A DNA stretch of 64,000 nucleotides from Strongylocentrotus purpuratus (GCF_000002235.5 NW_022145547.1:2166001-2230000); one strand, 5' to 3'. Positions 39,501 to 46,135 are shown, counted from the first letter of the stretch. Notes: a model not told the origin generated them from the sequence alone. Made by a program: numbers and translations.

Positions 39501-42500
39501 CTAACTCCTGAAAGAGGCACTCACCAGGGATGAAAAAAGGTACCTCTGATAATGGGAAATGGTAATGGGAAATGCGCATTTGTCGACGGAAAAAGTGCAC
39601 ACATCAGGCTTTGATATAGGCATTTATAAGAAGCAAAAAGGGGCATTTATGAAAAGGGGATAGGTCCCTTATTAGAAAGAAGAAGGGGTACTTATCTTAA
39701 ATACAAAAATGTTCATTAGTTGAAAGAAAAAGGGCATTTATCGGAGGAGTGCAAGGGAGCTTTTATGAGAAAGGGTGAGTGGCTCTTATCAAAAAGAAAA
39801 ATAAAAAGGCCTGAATGTTTTGTAGGCCACGCATAACTTTGAACTTATAGGGTCACAATAGTACGAGCCTTTAAATGTTTAACTTTTTACCCAGAAATGA
39901 GTGGGGTTTGCATTAAAGAGCTATCATCTTTCTCACTGTCCGGGAAAGAACGATATAGTAATATGATTCTAACAATCAAAATCATATATTATCAGACAGA
40001 CAGGAAATTCGAATGAGGTTAGCAACTAAAGATCATGAAGATCTTTTGCATTTTGCATATTTGAATACTACAGTCAGGCGCGGATCCAGGGGGGGGGGGC
40101 AGCGGGCCCTGCCCGCCCCCCCCCCCCCCCCCCCGCGAAAAAAAGAAGAGAGAGAAAGAGAGGAGGGAAAGGGAAGGAAGGGAGAAAGGGAAAGAAAGAA
40201 GAGGAAGAAAATAAGAAAAAGGGGGAAAAGAAGGAGATCGGGAGGGGGGACCGAAGGGCCTTGCCTCCCAGCTGTTACCTATACCCCCCAAGAAAGAGGA
40301 GATAAACGGAAGGAAAACAGAGGAAGAAGAAAAGAAAAGAAGGGGGATATCGGTTGTAATTTTCTCGCCAACAAGTTGCCCTTGCCCCCCCCCCCCCCCC
40401 CCCCCTACCCAAAGGGGGAGAGAAGGAAAGGGAAAGAGGAGAGATAAAAGGGAACAAAAAACAGCAAGAAGAAAAGAAGGGGGAACAGTTGCGATTAATC
40501 CCGCCAAAAAAACGTGTGGATCGGAGGGGGGGGGGACCGAAAGGCCCTTGCCTCCCCTCCCCCATCAAACCTAAAACAGAGAGAAGGAAGGAAAGGGAAA
40601 TGAAAAGAGGAGAGAAAGGGAAAGGGTTAGTGCAGTAGAAGGAATATAGTAAGTAACATTTTATACAAACATTAAGCAATTTTTTCATCAACCTTCAACA
40701 ATGTTACCAAGTCACTTTAAGGTAGGGGGGATCAGTTGCGATTTTTCCGCCAACAAGGTGGAGATCGGGGGGGGGGGGCACTGGCGTACTGGTGGGGGGG
40801 GGGGGGGGGGGGGGGCTTAAGGGAGACAGATGCCCCCAAATATAATTTAAACGTGGCTTATTTCTAATTCGATACCGGTGATTTACAAATGTTGCTGAAA
40901 AGACATAATTTCCGAAATGTTTCCTCAGTCTTTAGTAAATTATACTTTTTATACGCTTGTTTGAAAAAGGCAAATTCCTAAAGAAAAAAAGAGAGAATAG
41001 TAGCCTGCCTTTCTCACAAAATAATGAGGTGTCAAAATTTGCTCATCTAACAATGAATAAATGCATAAAACCCCTGAGCTTCCGGGGGCTCTGCCCACTG
41101 GATTTCACCTAGGGCCCTAAGGCGGGCACCTGGATGCTCATCTGACGGTAATTCAATGCTTAAAACCCCTGAGCTTCTGGGTTCTCCGCCCTCTGGACCT
41201 CACGCCACTTAGTGTCCTGTCAGTGTCGCAAATAAGGTATCAAAATATGTGGCCGTAATTTATTGCCCAAAACCCCTAAGCTTCCTGGGGCTCCGACCCC
41301 TTGAACCCCACGCCAATTTGTGACCTGCCAGTGTCACAAATAAGCCATAAATATATGCTCATCTAACCGTAATTTATTGCCCCAAACCCCTGAGATTCAG
41401 GGGGCTCCGCCCCCTGGACCCCACGCCAATTCGTGACCTGCCAGTGTCACAAATAAGGTATCAACATATGCTCACCTGAACGTAAGTAAATGCCTGTACC
41501 CCCTGAACTTCTGGGGGCTTCACCCTTTGATCCCCGGCAGGGCTTCGCCCCTAGACCCCACGTCAATTAGTGACCTGCCAGTGTCACAAATAAGGTATCA
41601 AAATATGTTCATGTGGTCGTAATTTATTGCCTAAAACCCCTAAGCTTCCGGGGGCTCCGACCCCTTGAACCCCACGCCAATTCATGACCTGCTAGTGTCA
41701 CAAATAAGGTATAAAAATATGCTCATCTGACCGTAATTTATTGCCCCAAACCCCTGAGCTTCAGGGGGCTCCGCCCCCTGGACCCCACGCCAATTCGTGA
41801 CCTGCCAGTGTCACAAATAAGGTATCAACATAATGCTCACCTGAACGTAAGTAAATGCCTGTACCCCCTGAACTTCTGGGGGCTCCACCCTTTGATCCCC
41901 GCGGGGCTTCGCCCCTAGACTCCACGCCAATTTACGCTACGCTCTACCTGATCGTAAATACCACCCCACCCCACCCCATTCCTAACCCCACCCCTACCCC
42001 CACCCCACCCCACCCCACCTACTTAAAGAAACGTTTAGCGGGGCCTGCACGTGAGAATGGGATGATGCGGATTTTTGTTTTGTTTACCCCCCCCCCCCCC
42101 CAACAACAAACAATTTGCCCCCCCCCCCCCCCCAAGATATGCTGGATCCGCGCCTTTACTACAGAACAAAAGTTAAATTGTTATTTTGACTTCTATATTT
42201 GCTGATTTCATGACATTTTTGTAGGGGCTACTGGTCTACCAATTTAGTTTAGTGTAGTGCTTCCCCTACCCGTTTTGATCGCCAAACCTACATCAGTAGT
42301 ACATCTTATGGGATATCAAAAAAACATCTCTACCTAATCGTAATACAACGGTCAAAACCATCTGTGATAGTCGCGGATATTATTATTTGCAAAGTTATAT
42401 CATGCGTCTGGTTTGTAGATGTTGATATAAAATGCGATCATCTAAGGTAGGTCTAAACATGTCCATGAACACCCTGATAACAAATATAAGAATGGGGACA

Positions 42501-45500
42501 ACCCCGAATCAACTACGCTGGAAGCAAGCAAACAGACACCTCACATTTAACAAGCCTTTCTCTCGTCATCAAGATACTTCTGAAAAGGAAATTAACTGCG
42601 CATAAGCTGAAAAGGACTGAAATTTTGTTCCTTCAAGCATGACACATTGTTTTCTTTCTATGACAATAGTAAGCATACTGTAAGCCCCCCTAAACACAAT
42701 TGACGTATATCACAACCTTGAAGCACGCTCGCTGAGGGCAAAGTACGACGACATTTTTTCATATCATAATAGAAGTATTTTCATTGCATTTATCGTTCCA
42801 ATTCTTTTCAACAAAACCAGGGTCATTGTGCATAAATATGTACACCCTACATATCAGTAGAACGGCGTTATTATATGCACATATCGGCGTTCTTATGAAT
42901 CATCATCAATACAATTATTCCCAGACTAACATGTAGTATGATATACATGATATAGTCACTATAGTACGTTTCGATTTTTTGAACAAAAAGATTTCTTCTC
43001 AGCTCATATTGTATCCCGAGTACTTGAGTTTGAGAATATGAACAACAGATAATAGTCGCACGCAAATTTAAATGAGATAATACGGAACTAGGTTTTAGCA
43101 ACCCTACATATATCTTTTCTCAATGGTTCATTTTGAGCGATTTTTTTTTTTTCATTCAATTTTTTTTTTTTTTTAATTATTATTTTTTATTTTTTTAATT
43201 TTTTTTGGGGGGGAGCAGCAATCCAAACTTCCAAACATACCATTTTATGCATTTGCAAGGATCAAAATGCGTCCTGTTGCCATTTTTGTCTTTTCAGTAC
43301 GCAATTAGGTATTTATTAAACTTGCCATTTTTATTTTTCCATGTCAAAATGCTGTTCATTCAAATCAGGTTCTGAGCATTCTTAAACTCATTTTAAAGCC
43401 CGTCTGTACTAGTTTACAGGAGGGATTAGACCACCCTGCAAGGTCACTGGACAGGTGGTTATCTCGTCAAATCAGCTCTCAGTTAATATAAGATGAAGAG
43501 GATCATGGGGGACCAATGGTCACCGATTAGGCATTGTTTGCTACATAAAGGGCGCAAGTAGCTATAAGTAGTACAATGGAGATTTAAAAGGTGCTGTATT
43601 TCAAAGCCAAAAATACTTTGTGTTGGTCTTGATATTCATTGTACATGAAACTAGTCTTTTACCATATTAAAGTGTTTTATAGACTTTGTTTGTTTAAATG
43701 TTTGACAATCCCAATGATTTTTTTTGTATGGAAAAAAAAAAAAAAAAAAAAAAAAAATCCGCACGCCCGCCCCTACTCCATAAAAGCAATCGAGGACAAC
43801 CAAACAATTTTTTTTTGGCCTTAGTCAAAACATATTCTTTCACATGATTGGTGATACGAGCTTCTATTTTAGTTTTTGAGAGTGGGGGGGGGGGATCCAA
43901 AACTGGTCTGTACCTTTAACTAAAATAATTGTAAACAAAAATATTCTGCTTTAAAAAAAAAGGTACGGTATTACATATAAATCGGGCGCTTTTGATAGTT
44001 CTAATTCAACATTTCGAGGCCAAAATTCAAAGTTTCAGCAAAATGAACAGCGCTAGTTTTTAAAGCGTCAAAATCTGAACCTTTATGCATGTGGGCATTT
44101 TACACATTCCCTACATGAGATGGATGGGATAGAGATAGGTTTCGGTCCTTTCTACTGTGAGGCTTCTAAATCTGATCGAGATGTTACAAGGATTACTACT
44201 TTTGCACATATCATCTGTTGGGGATAAGTTGTAATATTAGAATTACTATTTTTGAATTAACTATCTTATGACCAAAAGCATATTAATTTTCTTTACATGC
44301 TATAAGGATAAACAAAAGTGGGAGTCTTGTGGAAAATAAAAATTCAGACCAGCCTTTTTCTCGATTCAAGACACATACGATTCAATGGCCATGGCGAAGG
44401 GTCGATACGTTGGTCCATCCTAATAATGTGACTAGTGGTATAGTGCAGCGTGTGTAGCACTACAGAATTCTTACTTTGCACATTAAAGCTCAGAAGTTTA
44501 ATTTTAACAACTCGGAGGTGTTATGGGCGCAGGTCCATAGACAACAACTAGCTGGGTAATCCAACACCAACGAAATTTGAAGTCAAAACGCATTTTCTAA
44601 CCTTGTAATTCTTTTTTTGGTCTATACATAAGTTCGTATGGGATGACAGACTATCTGTTTCAGATGTTGCATTATGTCATGTGCGAATTTAAGTTTTCAC
44701 GATATCTATTGAACAAAGATACTTTTGTATATAATTTCCATATGTTTACTGGGTATATAAGATAAAGCCAGATAAACATTAAAATGAGATATGTATGTAA
44801 TTACCATCGATGAAAAACTCATACTAGCGACTTTTAGATTTGCACAACAACAACGAGGATTGCTACGATCGACGTCCTTTGAATGCACTGCTTTGAATGG
44901 ACGTCACACGTATCAGTCCACGCAAATCTAAAAGTCCCTAATATTAAGTACATGCATGTAACTAATGTTTGATACAATTTCAGGTTCCAAATTCTTTAAT
45001 ATGAGGGTTAATTTACTCAATTGAATTAGCAGGGTAAGGACTGGGATGACAGACTTCAAAGCCACAGGGCTACCCATGGAAGATGTTCTTCTGTTCTATG
45101 TACATGAGAGTCTAGTTGAACAGTCTAGTTCATCAAATGAACAAGCAAGTCAACTCATATCCTGCCATGAGACTGCTAGCGCGCTATTGTTATAGTGCTC
45201 TGTGCACGCGAGCGCGCTATCGATTGATTGCTACGTTCATGCTAGCGAGCCACCGCTACTCTGCTTTGTGCACGCTAGCAAGCATATGTAATAACAGTCA
45301 TTGTTCATGCTCATTGCACCGTGCTGAGTGCTTTTGCAGCGCTATTGAAAGTACCATCGCGTGCATCAGTTTATCGGCTTTGGATTACGCGTCTTTGTAT
45401 ACAACAGTCAGATTGGATTTTCTCGAGTAATTTAGCGATTTGTTTTTTGTAAAGATTTAAATAACACGCACTTGAACCAACCCTAAATTTAACTTGGCAC

Positions 45501-45809
45501 ACAGGAGATTTGTGGCTGGCACAATAGAGATTAGCACTGATGATTCAGTAACCAATAAATATTTCAACTATTTCAACTATATATATATATATATGCGCGC
45601 ATGACCATGATGACATTTCATAAACCATCAACTCAGTCGTGATCACCCCAGTACGCAAACAATTACACACTAATATGGATATGAATGCATGATAGCTACC
45701 TACCTTGTATCAATATCGGAAAACAGACGAAAAGCAACAGGGTTGATAAAAACAGTTTCAGAACTTTGAATGTTGCCATTTTCTCCAGTATTCTCCGCAA
45801 CATCCACAT
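15715..45809 (-). CDS. Tie/TEK-like receptor without kinase, multi-tyrosine tail
   Basis: Sixteen exons on the minus strand, 3018 coding bases, 1005 residues. Exons: 45704-45809, 38350-38667, 36549-36824, 35531-35665, 35118-35279, 33112-33237, 31423-31578, 30572-30703, 28732-29025, 26704-27009, 26322-26392, 23182-23413, 21526-21764, 20354-20423, 16913-17015 and 15715-16006. Every junction has AG/GT and matching phase, and no stop interrupts the joined frame. Order: signal peptide; Ig (36-141); cysteine-less Ig (142-233); five EGF-like modules (234-470); Ig (471-568); three FN3 (569-874); transmembrane helix (about 884-907); tail. The cysteine-free second Ig ending YRLIVR, then CLAGKWGPPEC and YLFCLPDPYGCSC, are hallmarks of Tie receptors, the angiopoietin receptors. 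Tie has three EGF modules and a kinase. Here there are five EGF modules, no kinase, and a tail of seven tyrosines with ITAM spacing. I infer a cell-surface receptor that signals through recruited SH2 proteins; the ligand is unknown. Confidence 0.88.
16913..17015 (-). CDS. Receptor exon 15: transmembrane helix
   Basis: Residues 875-909. GGPPSASIGPIVGGAMA leads into about 23 hydrophobic residues (FIIILVIILVLVIF) and a basic RR stop-transfer. Acceptor TTTCTAG in phase 1; donor AGAAG|GTAAGT in phase 2, which fits exon 16 only in the frame used. Confidence 0.92.
17130..17745 (+). pseudogene. Decayed LINE 3' end in intron 14
   Basis: On the plus strand the frame around 17215-17335 reads FAQKTFLFTGPKL-stop-ND then FKRRLKSIPRSN. 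This resembles the C-terminus of CR1/RTE/Jockey-type ORF2, where a tryptophan normally follows the leucine. It is followed by a 3'-UTR-like stretch with GGGGGCTTACACCCTACAAGCTCTGCTG. The in-frame stop shows it is dead. Confidence 0.55.
17906..18502. mobile_element. hAT-like element remnant with poly-G tract
   Basis: The left end CAGGGGCGTCGCTAGACC and the right end GGAGACGCCCCTG resemble the CAGGGGCG termini of the well-delimited hAT-like elements elsewhere in this window. A GCTATG-containing flank is present on both sides, but the 8-bp duplication is imperfect. A poly-G run fills 17932-17955. Confidence 0.5.
18337..18580. repeat. Two tandem copies of a unit of about 120 bp
   Basis: GTGTCGCACCCCCACACCCCCCTTTGGAGACGC...GATTTGCGGGATCTCAA...AAATTAATTAGAAG occurs twice in direct orientation with very few differences. 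It overlaps the right end of the hAT-like remnant, so the repeat contains a transposon end plus flanking DNA. Confidence 0.9.
19335..19716. mobile_element. TTAA-type MITE, copy 1
   Basis: Inverted ends AGATGAAGTTGAGTTCTGG and CCAGAACTCAACCTTCTCT, flanked by TTAA at 19331-19334 and 19717-19720. Other copies are at 57479-57871 (same strand) and 20602-20965 (inverted). TTAA duplication is typical of piggyBac/Kolobok-type transposases. Confidence 0.85.
20354..20423 (-). CDS. Receptor exon 14: end of third FN3 domain
   Basis: Residues 852-875. VQTVNGAGSSNWSEPVNAKT carries the last FN3 strands, with the typical N-G-x-G-x-S-x-W-S-E signature. Phase 0 in, phase 1 out (AATCAG|GTAAG). It is followed by the transmembrane exon, with 3.3 kb of repeat-filled intron between. 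Confidence 0.9.
20602..20965. mobile_element. TTAA-type MITE, copy 2 (inverted, diverged)
   Basis: Reverse-orientation relative of 19335-19716. TTAA at 20598-20601 is intact, but the other side reads TTCA. It shares CGGTGTGGAA/TTCCACACCG and GACCAGAACTCAA words with the other copies. It lies about 180 bases upstream of exon 14 in intron 13. Confidence 0.75.
20966..21525. other. Intron 13 remainder, no feature recognised
   Basis: I see only pyrimidine-rich low-complexity sequence, with no repeat shared with other parts of the window. Confidence 0.5.
21526..21764 (-). CDS. Receptor exon 13: first part of third FN3 domain
   Basis: Residues 772-851. Starts VAPSPINVAIPQS, with the core tryptophan in FTVYWSTPL, the tyrosine corner in YIIRYQQTD and the LTAKSNYSVQV strand. 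Split from the end of the domain by a phase-0 intron, as in exon 11/12. Confidence 0.92.
21765..22970. other. Intron 12: SINE/LINE-tail-like sequence, otherwise plain
   Basis: A stretch at about 22800-22908 has CCTGAATCCGATGACCAGGG, TGTAAAGCGCTTAGGCAC and a terminal TTATTATTATT. This is the form of a SINE or L2-like tail. A shorter relative is at 27220-27300. The rest shows nothing I can name. Confidence 0.45.
22984..23065 (-). pseudogene. Relic of an FN3 exon (copy of exon 12 3' end)
   Basis: The minus-strand stretch matches the end of exon 12: exon 12 has NKDEESDRSSESIGKT and this relic reads NKGEENDRSSGTIGKRT, after a one-base indel further upstream. It lacks the splice donor of exon 12. 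It sits about 120 bases downstream of exon 12 in the same orientation, so it looks like a local duplication of an exon end, or what remains of an extra FN3 exon. Confidence 0.7.
23182..23413 (-). CDS. Receptor exon 12: second half of second FN3 domain
   Basis: Residues 695-771. HLPSESADCRSGVTHYMIYY continues directly from the tryptophan strand in exon 11. YVIRGLETYLDYTVQMTAS gives the typical L-x-P/T-x-x-x-Y-x-V-x-M pattern. Phase 0 in (TTTTAG), phase 1 out (GAAG|GTGAG). Confidence 0.92.
23845..24310 (+). pseudogene. Possible LINE 3' end remnant
   Basis: A short plus-strand frame, 23919-24043, reads SFMKHLPGKRLRSMNCR then TQRFLNSFVPSS. This resembles the far C-terminus of CR1-type ORF2 (compare CRTARYRSSTMPSAIRLL in the intact LINE of this window). 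It is followed by an untranslated tail ending AATAAATTGAAATTGAAAATTG. Weak evidence. Confidence 0.4.
24395..24560. repeat. Dispersed repeat shared with 38940-39065
   Basis: The stretches around GCGCTCACAGCATTCAAGGAATTC / TACCCATTTAACACCTGGG and GTGCTTACAGTATTCAGGAAATTC / TACCCATTTAACTCTTGGG match with about 80% identity. Probably a SINE or LINE-tail family. Confidence 0.65.
24951..26284. mobile_element. Interleaved pair of GC-rich foldback elements
   Basis: Four copies of the terminal word TGCCTGGATTACATTTG (or its reverse complement) lie at 24951, 25425, 26122 and 26284. The first pairs with the third (both continue GCCCCGGGCGCCGTA). The second pairs with the fourth (both continue GGCCTGCGATTAGTCTACGGAGCCCG). 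The interior is made of degenerate GTGCAGCCTCCGTGCGGA-like words in both orientations, is far richer in G+C than the surroundings, and reads open in several frames only for that reason. It lies in receptor intron 11, about 40 bases downstream of exon 11. Confidence 0.85.
26322..26392 (-). CDS. Receptor exon 11: first part of second FN3 domain
   Basis: Residues 671-694. PSASPTGLLVSAINPKELEV, then TWE, carries the first FN3 strands and the core tryptophan. Acceptor ATCTTCAG, phase 1; donor GAG|GTATGA, phase 0. Short (71 bases) and sandwiched between a 311-base intron and the foldback-bearing intron. Confidence 0.9.
26704..27009 (-). CDS. Receptor exon 10: first FN3 domain
   Basis: Residues 569-670. 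VLPVIEKAPVIVSTTSTT starts the domain; IGLRWNAW holds the core tryptophan, PPLVGYDVFVKKDGDW the next strands and LTPDTDYRFRVAAVREG the tyrosine corner. One exon, phase 1 at both ends, unlike the two other FN3 domains, each split by a phase-0 intron. Confidence 0.93.
27010..28126. other. Intron 9 (3' part): (TA)n and TTG-rich low complexity
   Basis: Contains a (TA)n run near 27770-27793 and a TTG/GTT-rich stretch at 27975-28115. No exon recognised. Confidence 0.5.
28135..28504. mobile_element. hAT-like non-autonomous element, 370 bp
   Basis: Inverted ends CAGGGGCGTACGCAGG and CCTGCGTACGCCCCTG with a perfect 8-bp duplication GGCATGTG at 28127-28134 and 28505-28512. 8-bp duplications and CAGGGG termini are the hAT signature. 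The interior is mostly poly-C/poly-G/poly-A runs. A diverged relative is at about 32795-33095. Confidence 0.9.
28732..29025 (-). CDS. Receptor exon 9: third Ig-like domain
   Basis: Residues 471-568. STFTCYVEGIP has the first cysteine and EDGGYECTLIVEY the D-x-G-x-Y-x-C second cysteine motif. Phase 1 at both ends. In Tie receptors an Ig domain also lies between the EGF block and the FN3 block, so the order is the same. Confidence 0.93.
29026..29589. other. Intron 8 (3' part), no feature recognised
   Basis: AT-rich sequence with TACATGTACATG words, common all over this window. No exon seen. Confidence 0.5.
29590..30322. mobile_element. TA-flanked element, TIR CAGTCAAACCTGTC
   Basis: Left end CAGTCAAACCTGTCTTAGCGATCACC and right end GGCGATCGCTATAGACAGGGTTGACCG are inverted repeats, each flanked by TA. 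Sub-terminal CTGTCTATAACGACCAC words are also repeated in both arms. 733 bp, with no transposase frame; Tc1/mariner-like by target and size, but not proven. Confidence 0.8.
30572..30703 (-). CDS. Receptor exon 8: fifth EGF-like module
   Basis: Residues 427-470. CEGDTFGSDCLQQCHC, then a CxxxxGLCKGQC segment and SWIEPSC. Eight-cysteine laminin/Tie-type spacing with a shortened end. Phase 1 at both ends (donor CAAA|GTAATT). Confidence 0.9.
30704..31422. other. Intron 7, no feature recognised
   Basis: AT-rich; no exon or delimited repeat seen. Confidence 0.5.
31423..31578 (-). CDS. Receptor exon 7: fourth EGF-like module
   Basis: Residues 375-426. PDECEASYYGSQCTDKCHC, then PCGKGTGECPEQKC and a closing VICQ. 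Same CxxxYYGxxC start as MEGF/Tie modules. This module and the next are the two beyond the three EGF modules of vertebrate Tie proteins. Confidence 0.9.
31921..32599. mobile_element. Mariner-like foldback element, TIR CAGTGCGTTCCAGAAAAAACG
   Basis: The ends CAGTGCGTTCCAGAAAAAACGAAACCGAGAATTATCGATG and its near-perfect reverse complement are flanked by TA. The inverted arms run on for about 300 bases each (GAATTTGAAGAGAGGAAACAA / TTGGTTTCCTCTCTTCAAATTC). A second copy starts at 62970. Confidence 0.9.
32795..33095. mobile_element. Diverged hAT-like element next to exon 6
   Basis: Interior matches the 28135-28504 element (GTCAAATTTCAAATTTCGAGACC, GTGTCCGCTTACCCCC, GGGCCCGATTTTAAA). The right end stops only about 17 bases downstream of the exon 6 donor. 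Left end CGCGTACGCAGAGG is damaged; a CTGAC(C)AT word on both sides may be the target duplication. Confidence 0.7.
33112..33237 (-). CDS. Receptor exon 6: third EGF-like module
   Basis: Residues 333-374. LCTIGTYGPGCSQTCHCG, then GTCTGECQTGWSGVNC. Phase 1 at both ends. A transposon lies just beyond its donor site. Confidence 0.92.
33375..33620. repeat. Long (TTC)n / (GAA)n triplet repeat
   Basis: Nearly pure TTC/CTC triplets over about 240 bases within receptor intron 5; GAA on the transcribed (minus) sense. The poly-Glu/poly-Lys frames across it are artefacts. Confidence 0.97.
33750..35055. mobile_element. hAT-like non-autonomous element, 1.3 kb
   Basis: Ends CAGGGGCGTAAATCC and GGATTTACGCCCCTG with a perfect 8-bp duplication CCTCCTTG at 33742-33749 and 35056-35063. 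It contains three tandem 125-bp units (33945-34320), several poly-G runs and no transposase. It lies in intron 5, about 60 bases downstream of exon 5. Confidence 0.9.
33945..34320. repeat. Three tandem units of about 125 bp
   Basis: Unit words: GAAGACGATTCGTTGTA, CTCGTCTGAATTCAG, GCGCAAAGCGCGGA and CATTAAATCATTAGAGAAA. The units differ mainly in poly-C length. They lie inside the hAT-like element. Confidence 0.92.
35118..35279 (-). CDS. Receptor exon 5: second EGF-like module (Tie hallmark)
   Basis: Residues 279-332. ICRPDGGNRFGLNCEIQC, then CHGYLFCLPDPYGCSC and a final GLACNT. From recall of the family, the FCLPDPYGCSC string is nearly the same as in the second EGF module of vertebrate Tie1/Tie2. 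This is the strongest single argument for the family call. Phase 1 at both ends. Confidence 0.95.
35531..35665 (-). CDS. Receptor exon 4: first EGF-like module
   Basis: Residues 234-278. ECLAGKWGPPECYGICDKC, then YNGGVCDDKSGLCICP and FKGPNC. It follows YRLIVR of the preceding Ig exactly as in Tie proteins (LIVR then C-x-x-x-KWGPxC). Phase 1 at both ends. Confidence 0.95.
35666..36548. other. Intron 3: possible LINE tail, otherwise plain
   Basis: The stretch near 35930-36010 (GTGCTGCCAGTGGAGGCAAATGTTCT, then AATAAAATGATCTATCTATCTA) looks like a LINE 3' tail on the plus strand. No exon seen. Confidence 0.4.
36549..36824 (-). CDS. Receptor exon 3: cysteine-less second Ig-like domain
   Basis: Residues 142-233. 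AKFISSDGLFTKTVNVYDSG, then IVITWMKDGSEV, SDQGIYEIYYDN and GGIYRLIVR. It has no cysteine at all. Tie receptors likewise have a second Ig fold lacking the canonical disulfide, ending LIVR before the EGF block. Phase 1 at both ends. Confidence 0.93.
36825..38349. other. Intron 2: poly-G tracts and a hAT-end-like fragment
   Basis: 37365-37640 is G-rich and ends GGCCTCCGTCCTGGACCAGCCCCTG, the reverse of a CAGGGGCTGGTCC-type hAT terminus. I cannot find its partner with confidence. TACATGTACATGTA words recur. No exon seen. Confidence 0.45.
38350..38667 (-). CDS. Receptor exon 2: first Ig-like domain
   Basis: Residues 36-141. GEVVHITVLTIGYTKVG starts the mature protein; SRYQCYPSVPD and GFGPFYCEASK carry the two disulfide cysteines. 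Acceptor TATTGCAG and donor GATG|GTAAGT, both phase 1. A 105-bp antisense relic of its second half is in intron 1 (44108-44210). Confidence 0.93.
38940..39065. repeat. Dispersed repeat shared with 24395-24560
   Basis: Second member of the family described at 24395-24560. Confidence 0.6.
40074..42156. mobile_element. hAT-like non-autonomous element, 2.1 kb, with satellite
   Basis: Ends TCAGGCGCGGATCCAG and CTGGATCCGCGCCTT with a perfect 8-bp duplication TACTACAG at 40066-40073 and 42157-42164. Copy A of the duplicated block has no such element. The left half is purine-rich with poly-G/poly-C; the right half is a satellite array. No transposase frame. Confidence 0.88.
41060..41945. repeat. Satellite array with higher-order structure
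   Basis: Eight units of about 95-135 bp, each starting CCCCTGAGCTTC-like, at about 41072, 41166, 41272, 41384, 41498, 41634, 41753 and 41863. Later units contain GACCTGCCAGTGTCACAAATAAGGTAT. Units 3-5 and 6-8 match each other best, giving a three-unit higher-order period of about 365 bp. Confidence 0.9.
44108..44210 (+). pseudogene. Antisense fragment of receptor exon 2 in intron 1
   Basis: CACATTCCCTACATGAGATGGATGGGATAGAGAT...TTTCGGTCCTTTCTACTGTGAGGCTTCTAAA...CGAGATGTTACAAG matches the coding strand of exon 2 (complement of 38368-38465) with about seven differences, including one inserted base that breaks the frame. Homology starts and ends inside the exon. Copy A of the duplicated block lacks the fragment, so it was inserted later. 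Confidence 0.9.
44827..44938. mobile_element. 112-bp MITE, second copy (TA target)
   Basis: Family of 7651-7762; TA at 44825-44826 and 44939-44940. Copy A of the duplicated block is uninterrupted at this point (about 4925). Confidence 0.85.
45704..45809 (-). CDS. Receptor exon 1: signal peptide
   Basis: Start ATG at 45809 is the first in frame after an in-frame TGA about 24 bases upstream. A later ATG at 45779 (MATFKVLKLFLSTLLLFVCF) begins a compact signal peptide and may be the real start. Ends CAAG|GTAGGT, phase 1, matching exon 2 so that cleavage would fall near LIQG-EVV. Compared with exon 5913-6018 it has the same length and donor with a few substitutions. Confidence 0.85.
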
Positions 45810-46073
45810 CTCACACTCGAATTCCAACACGTATTCTCAATCAGCTAGCAATCCGTATACAGTAGACTCTCACCCGACATTCAGTGTGAATATCCACATA
45901 CACCTTCCTATTCAGATGGTGTCTGTCTGTACCTGTTGTACCCGGAACTAATTTGTTGTTGTTGTTTTAGTTTTAAGGGCGTGTGTCATTCAATTATGAA
46001 TATTTAAATCCATGATTATGTTAGTCTGTCATCAAGTCACTCACGATAAAACTGATGACGGGGGTAATCAAAT

Positions 46074-46135
46074 CGTAAACGTCTTTGTTTGATCCTGGAG
46101 GTGAAATCAAATAATTAAAACACGCATTAAAGGTA
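46074..46135 (-). pseudogene. Fragment of receptor tail exon start plus intron end
   Basis: TAAACGTCTTTGTTTGATCCTGGAGGTGAAAT repeats the exon 16 acceptor region (TAAACGTCTTTGTTTGATCCTGGAAGTGAAAT at 15989-16018) in the same orientation, joined directly to the upstream flank of exon 1. This is the end of the duplicated block and probably marks an old recombination junction between the tail of one receptor copy and the head of the next. Confidence 0.65.

Larger units (their letters stand above)
39145..46075. repeat. Segmental duplication, copy B (5' region of the receptor)
   Basis: Collinear partner of 836-6260. It is interrupted by a hAT-like element (40074-42156), an exon fragment (44108-44210), a 112-bp MITE (44827-44938) and a CTAGCGAGC-rich stretch around 45170-45300 absent from copy A. 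It holds intron 1, exon 1 and upstream flank of the complete receptor gene. Confidence 0.9.

Noticed and set aside
40013..40691. Long frames over the purine-rich stretch
   Set aside because: Low-complexity interior of the hAT-like element, with poly-G/poly-C runs.
41060..41945. CRISPR-like array
   Set aside because: The units are tandem satellite monomers with no unique spacers, and the host is a eukaryote.
45116..45430. 104-codon frame with repeated YSALCT
   Set aside because: Follows a CTAGCGAGC-rich tandem DNA repeat present only in copy B; no domain.
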